59,862 bases of DNA, taken from the NCBI RefSeq assembly GCF_003463065.1, contig NZ_QSCM01000017.1, forward strand, positions 1 to 59,862, read 5' to 3'. The position numbers and the translations under genes are program-made. The notes beneath the pieces were generated by a model. It was not told where the DNA came from, did not search any database, and was given only the letters and a program-made list of their open reading frames with translations. The stretch is from Blautia sp. OF03-15BH (GTDB taxonomy: Bacteria; Bacillota; Clostridia; Lachnospirales; Lachnospiraceae). The number at the start of each line of letters is the position of its first letter. Positions within the stretch are counted from its first letter, which is position 1. Of the stretch, positions 9,693 to 19,339 are shown in pieces.

Positions 9693-11060
9693 TTAATTCG
9701 GTGTGATTTTCTTCTTGATGATCTCTACTGTATTGCGTGTAGATTCGGATTTTTCCATGTCAGCAACGATCGTGTTGCAGGCGTGGATAACTGTCGTGTG
9801 GTCTTTTTTCCCCATTATGGTTCCGATGGACTTTAAGGGGATACCGATGATCTCTCTGCAGAGATACATGGCTATCTGTCTGGGAAAGACAATTTCGGAA
9901 TTTCGTTTCTTTCCTTTGATGTCTTCCGGACGGATCCCGAAATGTTCTGCTACCGTATTGATGATCAGTTCCGGAGTGACTTCCCGTTTTTCATCAGGAG
10001 AGATGATGTCGCGGAGCTCCTGCTCAGCCATTTCAATCGTGATTTCCTTTTTTTCCAGGCGGCTGCAGGCCATAAGTTTATTGAGGGCACCTTCCAGCTC
10101 ACGGATGTTGGATTTGATATTGGTAGCGATATATTTGATGACGTCATCATTTACCTGATAACCGTCAAGTTCTTCTTTTTTCCGGAGGATTGCCATACGT
10201 GTTTCGTAGTCGGGAGAGGAGATGTCTGCAATAAGACCCCATTCAAAGCGGGAACGGAGACGTCCTTCCAGAGTCTGCATTTCTTTAGGAGGTTTATCCG
10301 AAGAAATAATGATCTGCTTTTTATTGCTGTGCAGATCATTAAAAGTATGGAAAAATTCTTCCTGCGTGGATTCTTTTCCTATAATGAACTGGATATCATC
10401 AATAAGAAGTACGTCAATATTGCGGTATTTCTCACGAAAACGGGCAGTTGCAGTGTTGTTGTTGTTACGGATGGCTTCGATCAGTTCATTCGTAAAGGAT
10501 TCACTGGTCACATAAAGTACCTTTGTTTCCGGATTTCTTTCTAATATAAAGTGAGCAATGGAATGCATCAGGTGTGTTTTGCCAAGTCCGACTCCTCCGT
10601 AGATAAAGAGCGGATTGTACATTTCTCCCGGAGATTCGGCCACTGCGAGAGAGGCAGCATGGGCAAAATTGTTGTTGCTGCCGACCACAAAAGTATCGAA
10701 GGTGTACTTTGGATTCAGATTGGCTTTTTCAATGCATTCATTCAGATTAGAAGTAACGGTTGCCTTTTCAGCTTCCAGTTTTTGTGCTTCTTCGGGAAGG
10801 ATAAATTCCAGGGAACAGTCCAGGCCGGTGATTTCCGCAATGGCAACCCGAAGCGGAAGGGCGTACTTCTTCTTAATATAACCGAAAGCAGGCTGCTGCT
10901 CAGCCGGGATCAGGATATACAGCATATTTGCAGATCCGTTTTTTTCGAAACTATGTACCTTCAGTGGTTTCAGCCACGTATCGAAGGATACGTCTGTAAG
11001 TTCATGTTCCAGCTTTACGGTATATAGAATTTCCTCCCATTTTTCTTTGATGATGTCCAT
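9693..11060 (-). CDS. dnaA: Chromosomal replication initiator DnaA
   Basis: The 455-residue AAA+ initiator that binds DnaA boxes and opens oriC. Domain I is followed by a short linker; Walker A GGVGLGKT is at residues 155-162 and Walker B LLIDDIQF near 216; the domain IV DNA-binding signature GKKDHTTVIHACN is near the C-terminus. All key parts are present. Upstream (11061 onward) lies the origin. It heads the dnaN-yaaA-recF-gyrBA cluster. Confidence 0.98.
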   Translation of the reverse strand: MDIIKEKWEEILYTVKLEHELTDVSFDTWLKPLKVHSFEKNGSANMLYILIPAEQQPAFGYIKKKYALPLRVAIAEITGLDCSLEFILPEEAQKLEAEKATVTSNLNECIEKANLNPKYTFDTFVVGSNNNFAHAASLAVAESPGEMYNPLFIYGGVGLGKTHLMHSIAHFILERNPETKVLYVTSESFTNELIEAIRNNNNTATARFREKYRNIDVLLIDDIQFIIGKESTQEEFFHTFNDLHSNKKQIIISSDKPPKEMQTLEGRLRSRFEWGLIADISSPDYETRMAILRKKEELDGYQVNDDVIKYIATNIKSNIRELEGALNKLMACSRLEKKEITIEMAEQELRDIISPDEKREVTPELIINTVAEHFGIRPEDIKGKKRNSEIVFPRQIAMYLCREIIGIPLKSIGTIMGKKDHTTVIHACNTIVADMEKSESTRNTVEIIKKKITPN

Positions 11061-11190
11061 TCAGATAACTCCTTACATTGGTTATAAGCATACGAAAAAA
11101 AGACTATGGAGACCTCCACAATCATGAAAAGAACGTATGGTGTATGTCCGTACGGGACGAGCATAAAAAATCATCCCACTATACTCAACA

Positions 11191-11219
11191 ATTTTAAACT
11201 AAAACGGTGAAATTATCAA
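11191..11219 (-). promoter_or_regulatory. Probable dnaA promoter
   Basis: On the minus strand, TTGATA (11219-11214), a 17-base spacer and TAAAAT (11196-11191), about 130 bases before the dnaA start. Confidence 0.55.
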
Positions 11220-11575
11220 TGCTTAATTCTTGTGAAAAAGAGAAAAAAACTTGTTCACAGTGAAAAACCATGTAAAATACGGGCTTTTTAGGCAACTATG
11301 TGGATGTTTGAGGCTCTTTCCACAAGTTATTCTGGAGTTATGCACAAGTTATCCCCAATATGTGGATAACTTGTGGATTGGCCGTGGATGGACTGGGGAT
11401 GGGATGTGGATCAGGGGAAAAAGCGAAAAATTTCCACATATCCACAAACCGGAGCAAAAAAGGGCTGGAAAGAAGAGTTTCTTCTTATTATATTATAAGG
11501 GAATCCAAAACGGGATCCCCGGAAAGTAAGAGGCCGAAAAGGCGGTTTAAGCCCGTAAATAAGGGAAAAAACCCC

Positions 11576-11604
11576 TTGACTTTCTGGTTTTTTGTGAATA
11601 TAAT
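11576..11604 (+). promoter_or_regulatory. rpmH operon promoter
   Basis: TTGACT (11576-11581), a 17-base spacer and TATAAT (11599-11604). It lies about 160 bases before rpmH and likely drives rpmH-rnpA-yidD and onward. Confidence 0.8.
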
Positions 11605-11762
11605 GGGAAATGATGTTTTGCATCGTATAAAAATAGAAAACCAGCCTGTTTCGCAGGGCAGAAGTGGTAGATTGGCTGCTGTTTTTGTCCTTCCGTATCA
11701 GGGAAACCGGTTTCGGAGTATGGACGGAAATGGCAGGATAGAAGAAGGAGGTGCCAAAACTT

Positions 11763-11897
11763 ATGAAAATGACATTTCAGCCGAAGAAAAGATCCAGAGC
11801 GAAAGTTCACGGATTCAGAGCAAGAATGAGCACAGCAAACGGAAGAAAAGTTCTTGCTGCTAGAAGAGCAAAAGGAAGAAAAGTATTGTCAGCATAG
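11763..11897 (+). CDS. rpmH: 50S ribosomal protein L34
   Basis: The 44-residue, very basic ribosomal protein L34, beginning MKMTFQPKKRSRAKVHGF and containing the conserved GRKVLAARRAKGRKVL. The first ATG is chosen because AAGGAGGTG (11745-11753) is about ten bases upstream; a second ATG at 11769 would be too far. It heads the conserved rpmH-rnpA-yidD-yidC-jag series. Confidence 0.95.
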   Translation: MKMTFQPKKRSRAKVHGFRARMSTANGRKVLAARRAKGRKVLSA

Positions 11898-11949
11898 GCC
11901 GCATATTTGTGGCCTTTTCTTCTCTTTAATAGAAACGTATGGAGTTTTT

Positions 11950-12333
11950 ATGATATTTTCAGAGTCATTGAAGAAAAATCAGGATTTTCAGAGCGTCTAT
12001 CGGGCAGCAGATTCCAAGGCGAACCGGTACCTGGTGCTGTATCGGCTGGATAATGGCTTGTCCAAAAACCGCATCGGGATTTCTGTCAGTAAAAAGGTGG
12101 GGAACAGTGTTGTTCGCCATCATATGTGTCGTTTAATTAGAGAGAGTTATCGTTTGAACGAAAAATCAATAAAACCTGGATATGACCTTGTGGTTGTGGT
12201 AAGACCACTGGCAAAGGGGAGGAGCTATCGGGAGATCGAGAGCGCACTCCTGCATCTCATGAAGCTTCAGGATCTGTACCAGGAGCTTTCGTCGGAGAAT
12301 CAAGATGAAAAAGATCTTAATCGGAATGATTAA
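11950..12333 (+). CDS. rnpA: Ribonuclease P protein component
   Basis: The 127-residue protein subunit of RNase P, which helps the catalytic RNA remove tRNA 5' leaders. It begins MIFSESLKKNQDFQSVYR and carries the family signature NRIGISVSKKVGNSVVRHHMCRLIRE. The ATG at 11950, behind a GGAG, is preferred over a frame-open extension to 11854, which would overlap rpmH and has no family similarity. The 3' end overlaps yidD by about 29 bases. Confidence 0.94.
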   Translation: MIFSESLKKNQDFQSVYRAADSKANRYLVLYRLDNGLSKNRIGISVSKKVGNSVVRHHMCRLIRESYRLNEKSIKPGYDLVVVVRPLAKGRSYREIESALLHLMKLQDLYQELSSENQDEKDLNRND

Positions 12334-12514
12334 ATTATATAGAAAATACCTTTCACCGTTAAAGAGTACCAAGTGTCCGTATTTTCCCACCTGTTCCCAG
12401 TATGGACTGGAGGCGATTGAAAAATACGGGGCTTTGAAGGGTTCCCTTTTGGCCGTGTGGCGTATCTTAAGGTGTAATCCTTTTTCTCATGGAGGGTATG
12501 ATCCTGTTCCCTGA
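12305..12514 (+). CDS. yidD: Membrane protein insertion efficiency factor YidD
   Basis: A 69-residue protein with the conserved YRKYLSP...CPYFPTCSQYGLEAI and RCNPFSHGGYDPVP segments. Homologues lie between rnpA and yidC and aid YidC-dependent membrane insertion. It overlaps the rnpA end, implying coupling. Confidence 0.92.
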   Translation: MKKILIGMIKLYRKYLSPLKSTKCPYFPTCSQYGLEAIEKYGALKGSLLAVWRILRCNPFSHGGYDPVP

Positions 12515-12610
12515 ACGGTAACGGCCGTTTGATCAGGAAGACGAAAAACAAGAAGCAATGCAGCATGCGGCAAAGGGAGCCGGAAAGGCTGCACATCCAG
12601 GAGGAAAAGC

Positions 12611-13891
12611 ATGTTATTAACCAAGACCAATACGTTCATTATTGGACCGGTAGCCACACTGCTTGGATTCATTATGAATGCCATCTTTATCTTTTTGAGC
12701 AGTGTGTTCCATGTGGAAAATATCGGTTTATGTATCATCCTGTTCACGATCATCATCTACGGGATCATGACTCCGCTGACCTACAAGCAGCAGAAGTTCT
12801 CCAAACTTTCCGCAAGAATGAACCCGGAACTGCAGAAGATCCAGAAAAAATACAAGGGCAAGCAGGACCAGGCTTCCATGATGAAGATGAACGAGGAAAC
12901 CAAAGAGGTATACGCAAAATACGGCGTATCCCCGACCGGAAGCTGTATACAGATGTTGATCCAGCTGCCGATCCTGTTCGCTTTGTACCGGGTTATCTGG
13001 AATGTTCCCGCTTATGTAGGCAGCGTGAAAAATGCATTCATGCCGCTGGTTGAGAAGATTTTAGCAACAAGCGGAAGCCAGGAGATTCTTACTGAAATTG
13101 CAAAAGTAAATAATATCAGTTTTGAAAAACTGGGCTATGCAGCCGATTCTATCGTAGATACACTTTATAAATGCAAACCGACAGACTGGGCAACTCTTGC
13201 CGAGAAATTCCCGGATTTTGCTGATCTGGTAACCAAGACACAGGGCGAAATGGACCGGATGAATTATTTCCTCGGTCTGAATATTGCGGATTCTCCGTTC
13301 AATATCATCAAGAGCGGTCTGGAGAGCGGAGCCATCCTTCTGGTGATCGGAGCTCTTCTGATCCCGATCCTTTCCGGTCTGACCCAGTGGTTCAGTGTAA
13401 AAATCTCCACTGCTGCAACACCTTCTTCAAATCAGACAGAGGGCGGAAGCATGGAAGCATCCATGAAAATGATGAACAACGTAATGCCGCTGATGTCTGT
13501 GGTATTCTGTTTTACCCTGCCGACCGGTCTCGGTATCTACTGGGTAGCCAGTGCTGTTGTCCGTATCATTCAGCAGCTTATTGTAAACAAACAGATTGAT
13601 AAGATCGATCTGGATGCTATGATCCAGAAAAACGTGGAGAAAAACAACGAGAAACGTAAAAAAATGGGTCTTCCGCCTCAGACGATCTCCAAACAGGCCA
13701 TGATGGCCGCTTCTAAACAGGCAGATCCGGAAGAGGATGAGAAGGTTCAGAAACAGAAAGAAGAAGCCCGTAAGAAACAGATGGAGAAATCCACGGAATA
13801 CTATAAAAATCATACGGCAAAACCGGGAAGCATCGCGGCAAAGGCCCGTATGGTAGAACAGTATAACGAAAAGTCAGGAAAGAAAAAATAA
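12611..13891 (+). CDS. yidC: Membrane protein insertase YidC/OxaA1
   Basis: A 426-residue insertase for inner-membrane proteins, of the short Gram-positive (SpoIIIJ) form without the large periplasmic domain. Hydrophobic segments occur near residues 10-30, 38-55, 115-130, 225-250 and 300-325; the cytoplasmic basic hairpin (QKIQKKYKGKQDQASM) follows the second. The C-terminal 100 residues are highly charged (Lys/Glu-rich), as in many Clostridia. An AGGAGG lies nine bases before the ATG. Confidence 0.94.
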   Translation: MLLTKTNTFIIGPVATLLGFIMNAIFIFLSSVFHVENIGLCIILFTIIIYGIMTPLTYKQQKFSKLSARMNPELQKIQKKYKGKQDQASMMKMNEETKEVYAKYGVSPTGSCIQMLIQLPILFALYRVIWNVPAYVGSVKNAFMPLVEKILATSGSQEILTEIAKVNNISFEKLGYAADSIVDTLYKCKPTDWATLAEKFPDFADLVTKTQGEMDRMNYFLGLNIADSPFNIIKSGLESGAILLVIGALLIPILSGLTQWFSVKISTAATPSSNQTEGGSMEASMKMMNNVMPLMSVVFCFTLPTGLGIYWVASAVVRIIQQLIVNKQIDKIDLDAMIQKNVEKNNEKRKKMGLPPQTISKQAMMAASKQADPEEDEKVQKQKEEARKKQMEKSTEYYKNHTAKPGSIAAKARMVEQYNEKSGKKK

Positions 13892-13921
13892 GCAGCAGTT
13901 CAGCAAAACAGGAGGGGTACT

Positions 13922-14776
13922 ATGGAATACATCAGGATCTCAGCCAAAACAGTGGATGATGCGCTCATGGAAGCTTCCATTCAGTTTGGCACAAGCAGCG
14001 ATAACATCGAGTATGAAGTAGTAGAAAAAGGAAGCTCCGGATTCTTAGGATTCGGAAGTAAGCCCGCAGTGATCATGGCCCGTAAAAAAGAAGAGATTCC
14101 GGAGGAGAGCTTTGAAGAAGCTGCAGAAGAACCGGTGAAAAAAGCAGAAAAAAAACCGGTACAGAAAGCAGAAGAAAAAGTCATTGTAAAGGAAACCGTG
14201 CGGGAAGAGACAAGAGCAGAGAAAGAGCCCGTTCATAAAGAAGCTGTACCGGTGAAGGAAGCAGCAGCTGAGAAGCCGGGAAAAGCTCCTCTGGATAAAG
14301 AGGCAGCCATCAGAAGAGCGGAAGAATTCCTGAAGGGAACTTTGAACGCCATGAATATGCAGGTGGAGATCAAAGCCGCTTTTGATGAAGAAGGCACCCT
14401 GAACATTGACCTCAATGGAGATGAGATGGGCGTTCTGATCGGAAAGAGAGGACAGACTCTGGATTCTGTTCAGTATTTGACCAGCCTTGTAGTAAATAAG
14501 GGAAACGGACCGTATGTGCGTGTTAAGGTAGATACCGAAGATTACCGCAGACGGAGAAAAGAAACACTGGAAAATCTGGCAAGAAACATTGCTTCCAAAG
14601 TAAAACGGACCAGAAAACCGGTATTTCTGGAGCCTATGAATCCGTATGAAAGAAGGATCATCCATTCTGCACTGCAGAACAATCCTTATGTGGCGACTCA
14701 CAGTGAAGGAGAAGAGCCTTACCGTAAAGTCGTAGTGACATTGAAAAATAATAACAGCAGCAACAGAGAAAGATAA
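13922..14776 (+). CDS. jag: RNA-binding protein Jag/KhpB
   Basis: A 284-residue protein with an N-terminal Jag-N domain (MEYIRISAKTVDDAL...GSSGFLGFGSKPA), a long Lys/Glu-rich linker (about residues 55-135), a KH domain with the GKRGQ loop near 180, and a C-terminal R3H domain (ERRIIHSAL...HSEGEEPYRKV). KhpB pairs with KhpA to bind RNA and affects elongation and division in Gram-positives. It follows yidC by 30 bases. Confidence 0.92.
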   Translation: MEYIRISAKTVDDALMEASIQFGTSSDNIEYEVVEKGSSGFLGFGSKPAVIMARKKEEIPEESFEEAAEEPVKKAEKKPVQKAEEKVIVKETVREETRAEKEPVHKEAVPVKEAAAEKPGKAPLDKEAAIRRAEEFLKGTLNAMNMQVEIKAAFDEEGTLNIDLNGDEMGVLIGKRGQTLDSVQYLTSLVVNKGNGPYVRVKVDTEDYRRRRKETLENLARNIASKVKRTRKPVFLEPMNPYERRIIHSALQNNPYVATHSEGEEPYRKVVVTLKNNNSSNRER

Positions 14777-14788
14777 ATCTGCTGCCGG

Positions 14789-14822
14789 GAGAAGAAGGGG
14801 ATGCAGGCAGCATCCCCTTCTT
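14789..14822 (+). terminator. Terminator after jag
   Basis: GAAGGGGATGC and GCATCCCCTTC form a perfect 11-base-pair stem around a short loop, followed by TTGTTT. The T run is short, so some readthrough into mnmE is possible. Confidence 0.75.
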
Positions 14823-14869
14823 GTTTACGTGAGCATCGAACCGGGCAGTAGGAACTGCCTGGAAGGAGA

Positions 14870-16276
14870 ATGAAAGAAATGAACAGTGATACGATAGCTG
14901 CGGTCTCCACGGCCATGAGTCCGGCGGGGATCGGTATTGTAAGAATCAGCGGAACACACGCTTTTGAGATTGCGGACCGGATCTATGATTCCGGGACAAA
15001 GAAGAAAAAGAAGCTTTCGGAGCAGCCTTCCCATACCATCCATTATGGTTTTCTTGTAGACGGGGAGGAAGTCATAGATGAAGTGCTTGTAACGCTCCTT
15101 AAAGGCCCCAGAAGCTACACGGCAGAAGATACGGTGGAGATCAATTGCCATGGAGGCGTATTTGCCGTGAAACGGGTTCTGGAGACGGTATTAAAAAATG
15201 GAGCCAGGGCAGCAGAACCGGGTGAATTTACCAAGAGGGCATTTTTGAACGGCAGGATCGATCTTTCCCAGGCAGAAGCCGTTATGGACGTTATAGAGGC
15301 TCAGAATGAGTATGCCCTGAGAAGCTCCGTCAAACAGCTGAAAGGGGCTGTACAGGCCCGTATAAAGGCTCTGAGAGCAGGTATTCTTTATGAGATCGCA
15401 CATATCGAGTCTGCACTGGATGATCCGGAGCATATTTCTCTGGAGGGGTATCCGGAAGAATTGGAAGAAAAGAATGAGAGCTGGAAAAAAGAAACGGAAA
15501 TACTTCTGAAAAATTCTGAGGACGGGAAGATCATGACAGAGGGGATAAGGACTGTGATCCTGGGAAAACCGAACGCAGGAAAATCCTCACTTTTAAATGT
15601 ACTGACAGGGGAAGAGAGAGCCATTGTCACAGATATTGCAGGAACGACCAGGGATACGTTGGAAGAGAAGGTAAACTTAAGCGGCGTTACCCTGGTGCTG
15701 GTAGATACGGCAGGGATCCGTCAGACGGAGGATGTGGTGGAGAAGATCGGCGTAAAACGGAGCCGGGAGTCGGTGCGTGATGCAGATCTTATCCTCTACG
15801 TGGTGGATTCTTCTACCGAGCTGGACGGAAATGATCAGGAGATCATGGGATTTCTGAAAGAGAAAAAAGCGGTGGTGCTTCTGAATAAGACCGATCTCGA
15901 GGCTGTGACGACAGAGGAGATCCTGAGAGAGAAGATGCAGCAGGCCGGCATCGGGGAGATTGAGGTCATACCGATCTCTGCTTTAGAAAATAAAGGACTG
16001 GACCGGCTTTCAGAAAAGGTGAAAGAGATGTTTTTCGGAGGAGAACTGTCCTTTAATGATCAGGTTTACATTACCAATGCCAGACAGAAACAGGCCCTTC
16101 TGGAAGCGCACAGAAGCCTCATACAGGTAGGGGAAAGCATTCAGGCAGGGATGCCTGAGGATTTCTTCTCCATTGACCTTATGAGCGCTTATGAGGCTTT
16201 CGGAAGGATTCTTGGAGAAAGCCTCGGGGAAGATCTGGTGAACGAGATCTTCAGCAAGTTCTGTACGGGAAAATAG
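14870..16276 (+). CDS. mnmE: tRNA uridine-5-carboxymethylaminomethyl(34) GTPase MnmE
   Basis: A 468-residue GTPase that with MnmG modifies U34 of certain tRNAs. The N-terminal folate-binding domain (STAMSPAGIGIVRISG) is followed by a helical domain split around the G domain: G1 GKPNAGKSS near residue 229, G3 DTAGIR near 275 and G4 NKTD near 338. The C-terminal catalytic motif is CTGK, a mild variant of the usual C(I/L/V)GK, with the cysteine kept. Confidence 0.96.
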   Translation: MKEMNSDTIAAVSTAMSPAGIGIVRISGTHAFEIADRIYDSGTKKKKKLSEQPSHTIHYGFLVDGEEVIDEVLVTLLKGPRSYTAEDTVEINCHGGVFAVKRVLETVLKNGARAAEPGEFTKRAFLNGRIDLSQAEAVMDVIEAQNEYALRSSVKQLKGAVQARIKALRAGILYEIAHIESALDDPEHISLEGYPEELEEKNESWKKETEILLKNSEDGKIMTEGIRTVILGKPNAGKSSLLNVLTGEERAIVTDIAGTTRDTLEEKVNLSGVTLVLVDTAGIRQTEDVVEKIGVKRSRESVRDADLILYVVDSSTELDGNDQEIMGFLKEKKAVVLLNKTDLEAVTTEEILREKMQQAGIGEIEVIPISALENKGLDRLSEKVKEMFFGGELSFNDQVYITNARQKQALLEAHRSLIQVGESIQAGMPEDFFSIDLMSAYEAFGRILGESLGEDLVNEIFSKFCTGK

Positions 16277-16432
16277 AAGGCGATTTTGCTTTGCAGAACA
16301 GAAGGATCTACGGTAAAATCGGATCGGAAAGTCCCGAAATTCCCGGACAGAACAAGGAGAAAGATACAGTGATTTCAAGTGAAAAAGCACTGTATTGGCA
16401 TATTGTATACAAAATGAGAGGAAAATTGCATT

Positions 16433-18313
16433 ATGAATACAATCACAGAAAATGTAGATGTAGTTGTAGTAGGAGCAGGTCATGCAGGCTGTGAAGCAGC
16501 ACTGGCCTGTGCGAGACTGGGGCTTAAGACACAGCTTTTTACAGTGAGTGTGGAAAGTATTGCCATGATGCCCTGTAATCCGAATATTGGGGGAACCTCG
16601 AAGGGACATCTGGTAAGGGAGCTAGATGCTTTAGGCGGAGAAATGGGCAAGAATATTGATAAAACCTTTATTCAGTCCAAGATGCTGAACCAGTCCAAGG
16701 GACCTGCAGTCCATTCTTTGAGAGCACAGGCAGATAAAGCCGATTACAGCAGAGAAATGAGGAAGGTTCTGGAGAATACGGAGAATCTGACGATCCGGCA
16801 GCAGGAAGTAACAGAGATCCTGACAGATGAAGAAGGAAAATTAACAGGGATAAAGACGTATTCAGGAGCTGTATACAATTGTAAGGCCTGTATCTTATGC
16901 ACGGGAACGTATTTACGGGCCAGATGTATTTATGGAGATGTAAGTACCTATACGGGACCTAATGGTCTGCAGGCAGCCAATTACCTGACAGATTCCCTGA
17001 AGTCACATGGCATCGAAATGCGTCGCTTTAAGACCGGAACACCGGCCAGGATCGATAAGCGTTCTATTGATTTTTCAAAAATGGAAGAACAGTTCGGTGA
17101 TGAGAGAGTCGTACCTTTTTCTTTTACAACAGATCCGGAAAGCGTGCAGATCGACCAGATATCCTGCTGGCTGACCTATACGAATGAAAAAACACATGAG
17201 ATCATCCGGGAAAATCTGGATCGTTCACCGTTGTATTCCGGTATGATCGAAGGGACCGGTCCCAGATATTGTCCGTCCATAGAAGATAAAGTGGTACGTT
17301 TTGCCGATAAGAATCGGCATCAGGTTTTCATTGAGCCGGAAGGACGGAACACCAATGAAATGTATGTGGGAGGGATGTCCAGTTCTTTGCCGGAGGATGT
17401 TCAGTATGCCATGTACCGTACGGTGCCGGGGTTGGAACATGCGATTATCGTACGGAATGCCTATGCGATCGAATATGACTGCATCAATCCAAGAGAACTG
17501 GATGCTTCTCTGGAATTTAAAAAGATCCCGGGGCTCTTCAGCGGCGGGCAGTTTAACGGAAGTTCCGGATATGAAGAGGCGGCTGCCCAAGGGCTGGTTG
17601 CAGGTATCAATGCGGCTATGAAAGTACTGGGAAGAGAGCCGCTGCTTCTGGATCGCTCCGAAAGTTATATCGGTGTCCTCATTGATGATCTTGTGACAAA
17701 AGAGAACCGGGAGCCTTACCGTATGATGACTTCAAGAGCCGAATACCGTCTGCTTTTAAGACAGGATAATGCGGATCTGCGTCTGACGAAAAAAGGCTAT
17801 GAAGTGGGACTGATCTCAGAAGAGCGATACCAGGATCTGCTGAAAAAGGAGAAGGAGATCGAAGAAGAGATCAAACGGGTGGAGCATACCAATATCGGAG
17901 CCAATGAGAAAGTACAGGCTTTTCTGGAGCGTCACGGAAGTACGCTCTTAAAATCAGGAACGACGTTGGGCGAACTGATCCGCAGACCGGAGCTTAACTA
18001 TGAAGAACTGGCTGAGATCGATGAGGCTCGTCCGAAACTTCGGGAAGATGTACAGGAGCAGGTAAATATTGAGATCAAATATGAGGGCTATATCCAGCGG
18101 CAGAAGCGGCAGGTTGAACAGTTTAAAAAACTGGAGACGAAAAAGATCCCGAAAGATCTTGATTATGATGATGTGTACAGCCTGCGCCTGGAGGCAAAAC
18201 AGAAACTGAAGGAATATGGACCGACTTCCATCGGACAGGCTTCCAGGATCTCAGGAGTTTCACCGGCAGATATTTCTGTCCTGCTGGTATATCTGGAAAG
18301 CCACAGAAGCTGA
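16433..18313 (+). CDS. mnmG: tRNA uridine-5-carboxymethylaminomethyl(34) synthesis enzyme MnmG (GidA)
   Basis: The 626-residue FAD-dependent partner of MnmE in tRNA wobble-uridine modification. The FAD-binding GAGHAGCEAA is near residue 14, with the GidA signatures GPRYCPSIEDK and GQFNGSSGYEEAAAQG further on. The length is normal. It follows mnmE as in most Firmicutes; the 156-base gap between them has no gene. Confidence 0.97.
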   Translation: MNTITENVDVVVVGAGHAGCEAALACARLGLKTQLFTVSVESIAMMPCNPNIGGTSKGHLVRELDALGGEMGKNIDKTFIQSKMLNQSKGPAVHSLRAQADKADYSREMRKVLENTENLTIRQQEVTEILTDEEGKLTGIKTYSGAVYNCKACILCTGTYLRARCIYGDVSTYTGPNGLQAANYLTDSLKSHGIEMRRFKTGTPARIDKRSIDFSKMEEQFGDERVVPFSFTTDPESVQIDQISCWLTYTNEKTHEIIRENLDRSPLYSGMIEGTGPRYCPSIEDKVVRFADKNRHQVFIEPEGRNTNEMYVGGMSSSLPEDVQYAMYRTVPGLEHAIIVRNAYAIEYDCINPRELDASLEFKKIPGLFSGGQFNGSSGYEEAAAQGLVAGINAAMKVLGREPLLLDRSESYIGVLIDDLVTKENREPYRMMTSRAEYRLLLRQDNADLRLTKKGYEVGLISEERYQDLLKKEKEIEEEIKRVEHTNIGANEKVQAFLERHGSTLLKSGTTLGELIRRPELNYEELAEIDEARPKLREDVQEQVNIEIKYEGYIQRQKRQVEQFKKLETKKIPKDLDYDDVYSLRLEAKQKLKEYGPTSIGQASRISGVSPADISVLLVYLESHRS

Positions 18314-18429
18314 AATCAGATATTTTTGAGACAGAAACATAGAAATTTACGAAGAATCACAGAAAAGAGCTGTATGAGGCGCAGAAGGCGTTGATAAGGC
18401 GGAAGCATCTCCATGCAGTCTGAACGCAG

Positions 18430-18520
18430 ATAAGCATTCCCCCGCTTCAAGTGCGCGGAGAACTAAGCGGCGGGTGAGGGGGGATGCTTATGTCAGTGGG
18501 AGTTGAAAGCTCCCACTGAC
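18430..18520. repeat. Structured intergenic element with nested hairpins
   Basis: In the mnmG-rsmG gap, an outer stem (ATAAGCATTCCCCC at 18430-18443 with its partner at 18478-18491, one mismatch) encloses an inner CCCGCTT/AAGCGG-G stem. It is followed directly by a perfect 11-base-pair hairpin, GTCAGTGGGAG/CTCCCACTGAC (18492-18520). It is GC-rich with no reading frame. It could be a dispersed intergenic repeat or an RNA structure; one copy is seen here. Confidence 0.5.
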
Positions 18521-18605
18521 AGATCGCGAAGCGACTGCGTTCATGAGCAAGTAGCGAAGCGGATTGCGAATGTCCGCTTTACAAAGAAAGGAAACGGGTG
18601 AAAAA

Positions 18606-19325
18606 GTGGCAGATACGGAAATTTTGACAAAGGGATGCCAGGCTTTTGGCATTTCTGTTACAGAGAGACAGACAGAGCAGTTCCTGGCGTATTATGATCT
18701 CCTGATCGAGTGGAATAAAGTCATGAATCTGACGGCCATCACAGAGTTTGAAGAGGTCATGAGCAAACATTTTGTAGATAGCTGTGCTCTGGGAAAAGCA
18801 GTTGAACTGGATGGAAAAAAACGTCTTCTGGATGTGGGAACAGGAGCCGGTTTCCCGGGAATCCCTTTGAAGATCATCTATCCGGAACTGGAAGTAGTAC
18901 TTCTGGATTCTCTTAATAAACGGGTAAAATTCCTGAATGAAGTCATTGAAAGACTGGGGCTTACGGGAATTACGGCAATTCACGGAAGAGCGGAGGATAT
19001 CGCAAAACAGAAAGAATACCGGGGAAGCTTTGATCTTGTGGTGTCCAGAGCGGTGGCGAATCTTTCCTCTCTCAGTGAGTATTGTCTCCCCTTTGTAAAG
19101 ACGGGCGGTTTGTTTGTACCGTATAAGTCCGGAAGTGTGGACCTGGAGCTTTCAGAGGCAGAAAAAGCCATTAAAGTCCTGGGAGGAGAGTATCGGGATA
19201 CCGTACGGTTCACGCTCCCTGATACAGATATTGACCGTACGCTGGTGGTGATCGGAAAGGTAAAAGAAACACCGAAGAAATATCCGAGAAAGGCGGGAAC
19301 GCCATCCAAAGAGCCGATCAGATAG
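18606..19325 (+). CDS. rsmG: 16S rRNA (guanine(527)-N(7))-methyltransferase RsmG
   Basis: A 239-residue SAM-dependent methyltransferase acting on G527 of 16S rRNA. It begins at a GTG (VADTEILTKGCQAFG) about ten bases after AAAGGAAAC; an upstream ATG at 18564 in the same frame lacks a ribosome site. Family motifs: NLTAI near residue 41, the SAM loop LDVGTGAGFPGIPL near 78, and SRAVANL near 148. It follows mnmG as usual. Confidence 0.93.
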   Translation: MADTEILTKGCQAFGISVTERQTEQFLAYYDLLIEWNKVMNLTAITEFEEVMSKHFVDSCALGKAVELDGKKRLLDVGTGAGFPGIPLKIIYPELEVVLLDSLNKRVKFLNEVIERLGLTGITAIHGRAEDIAKQKEYRGSFDLVVSRAVANLSSLSEYCLPFVKTGGLFVPYKSGSVDLELSEAEKAIKVLGGEYRDTVRFTLPDTDIDRTLVVIGKVKETPKKYPRKAGTPSKEPIR

Positions 19326-19339
19326 AAGTCCGTGCGGAC

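Larger units (their letters stand above)
11061..11762. other. oriC: Origin of replication (oriC), divergent dnaA/rpmH gap
   Basis: This 700-base gap separates divergently oriented dnaA and rpmH. It contains a perfect DnaA box TGTGGATAA (11361-11369) and near matches TTATGCACA (11338-11346), TTATCCCCA (11349-11357) and ATATCCACA (11438-11446), with GTGGAT halves around them. An A/T-rich stretch at 11165-11265 next to dnaA is a candidate unwinding element. No gene is credible inside it. Confidence 0.9.

Noticed and set aside
9613..11154. Repeated CGTACG palindromes around dnaA and oriC
   Set aside because: CGTACG also occurs inside many genes here (for example near 6972, 7424, 17450, 19201 and 22660), so it is not specific to the origin.
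11251..11863. Plus-strand reading frames inside oriC
   Set aside because: They run across DnaA boxes and the rpmH promoter and start, have no family similarity and no ribosome sites.
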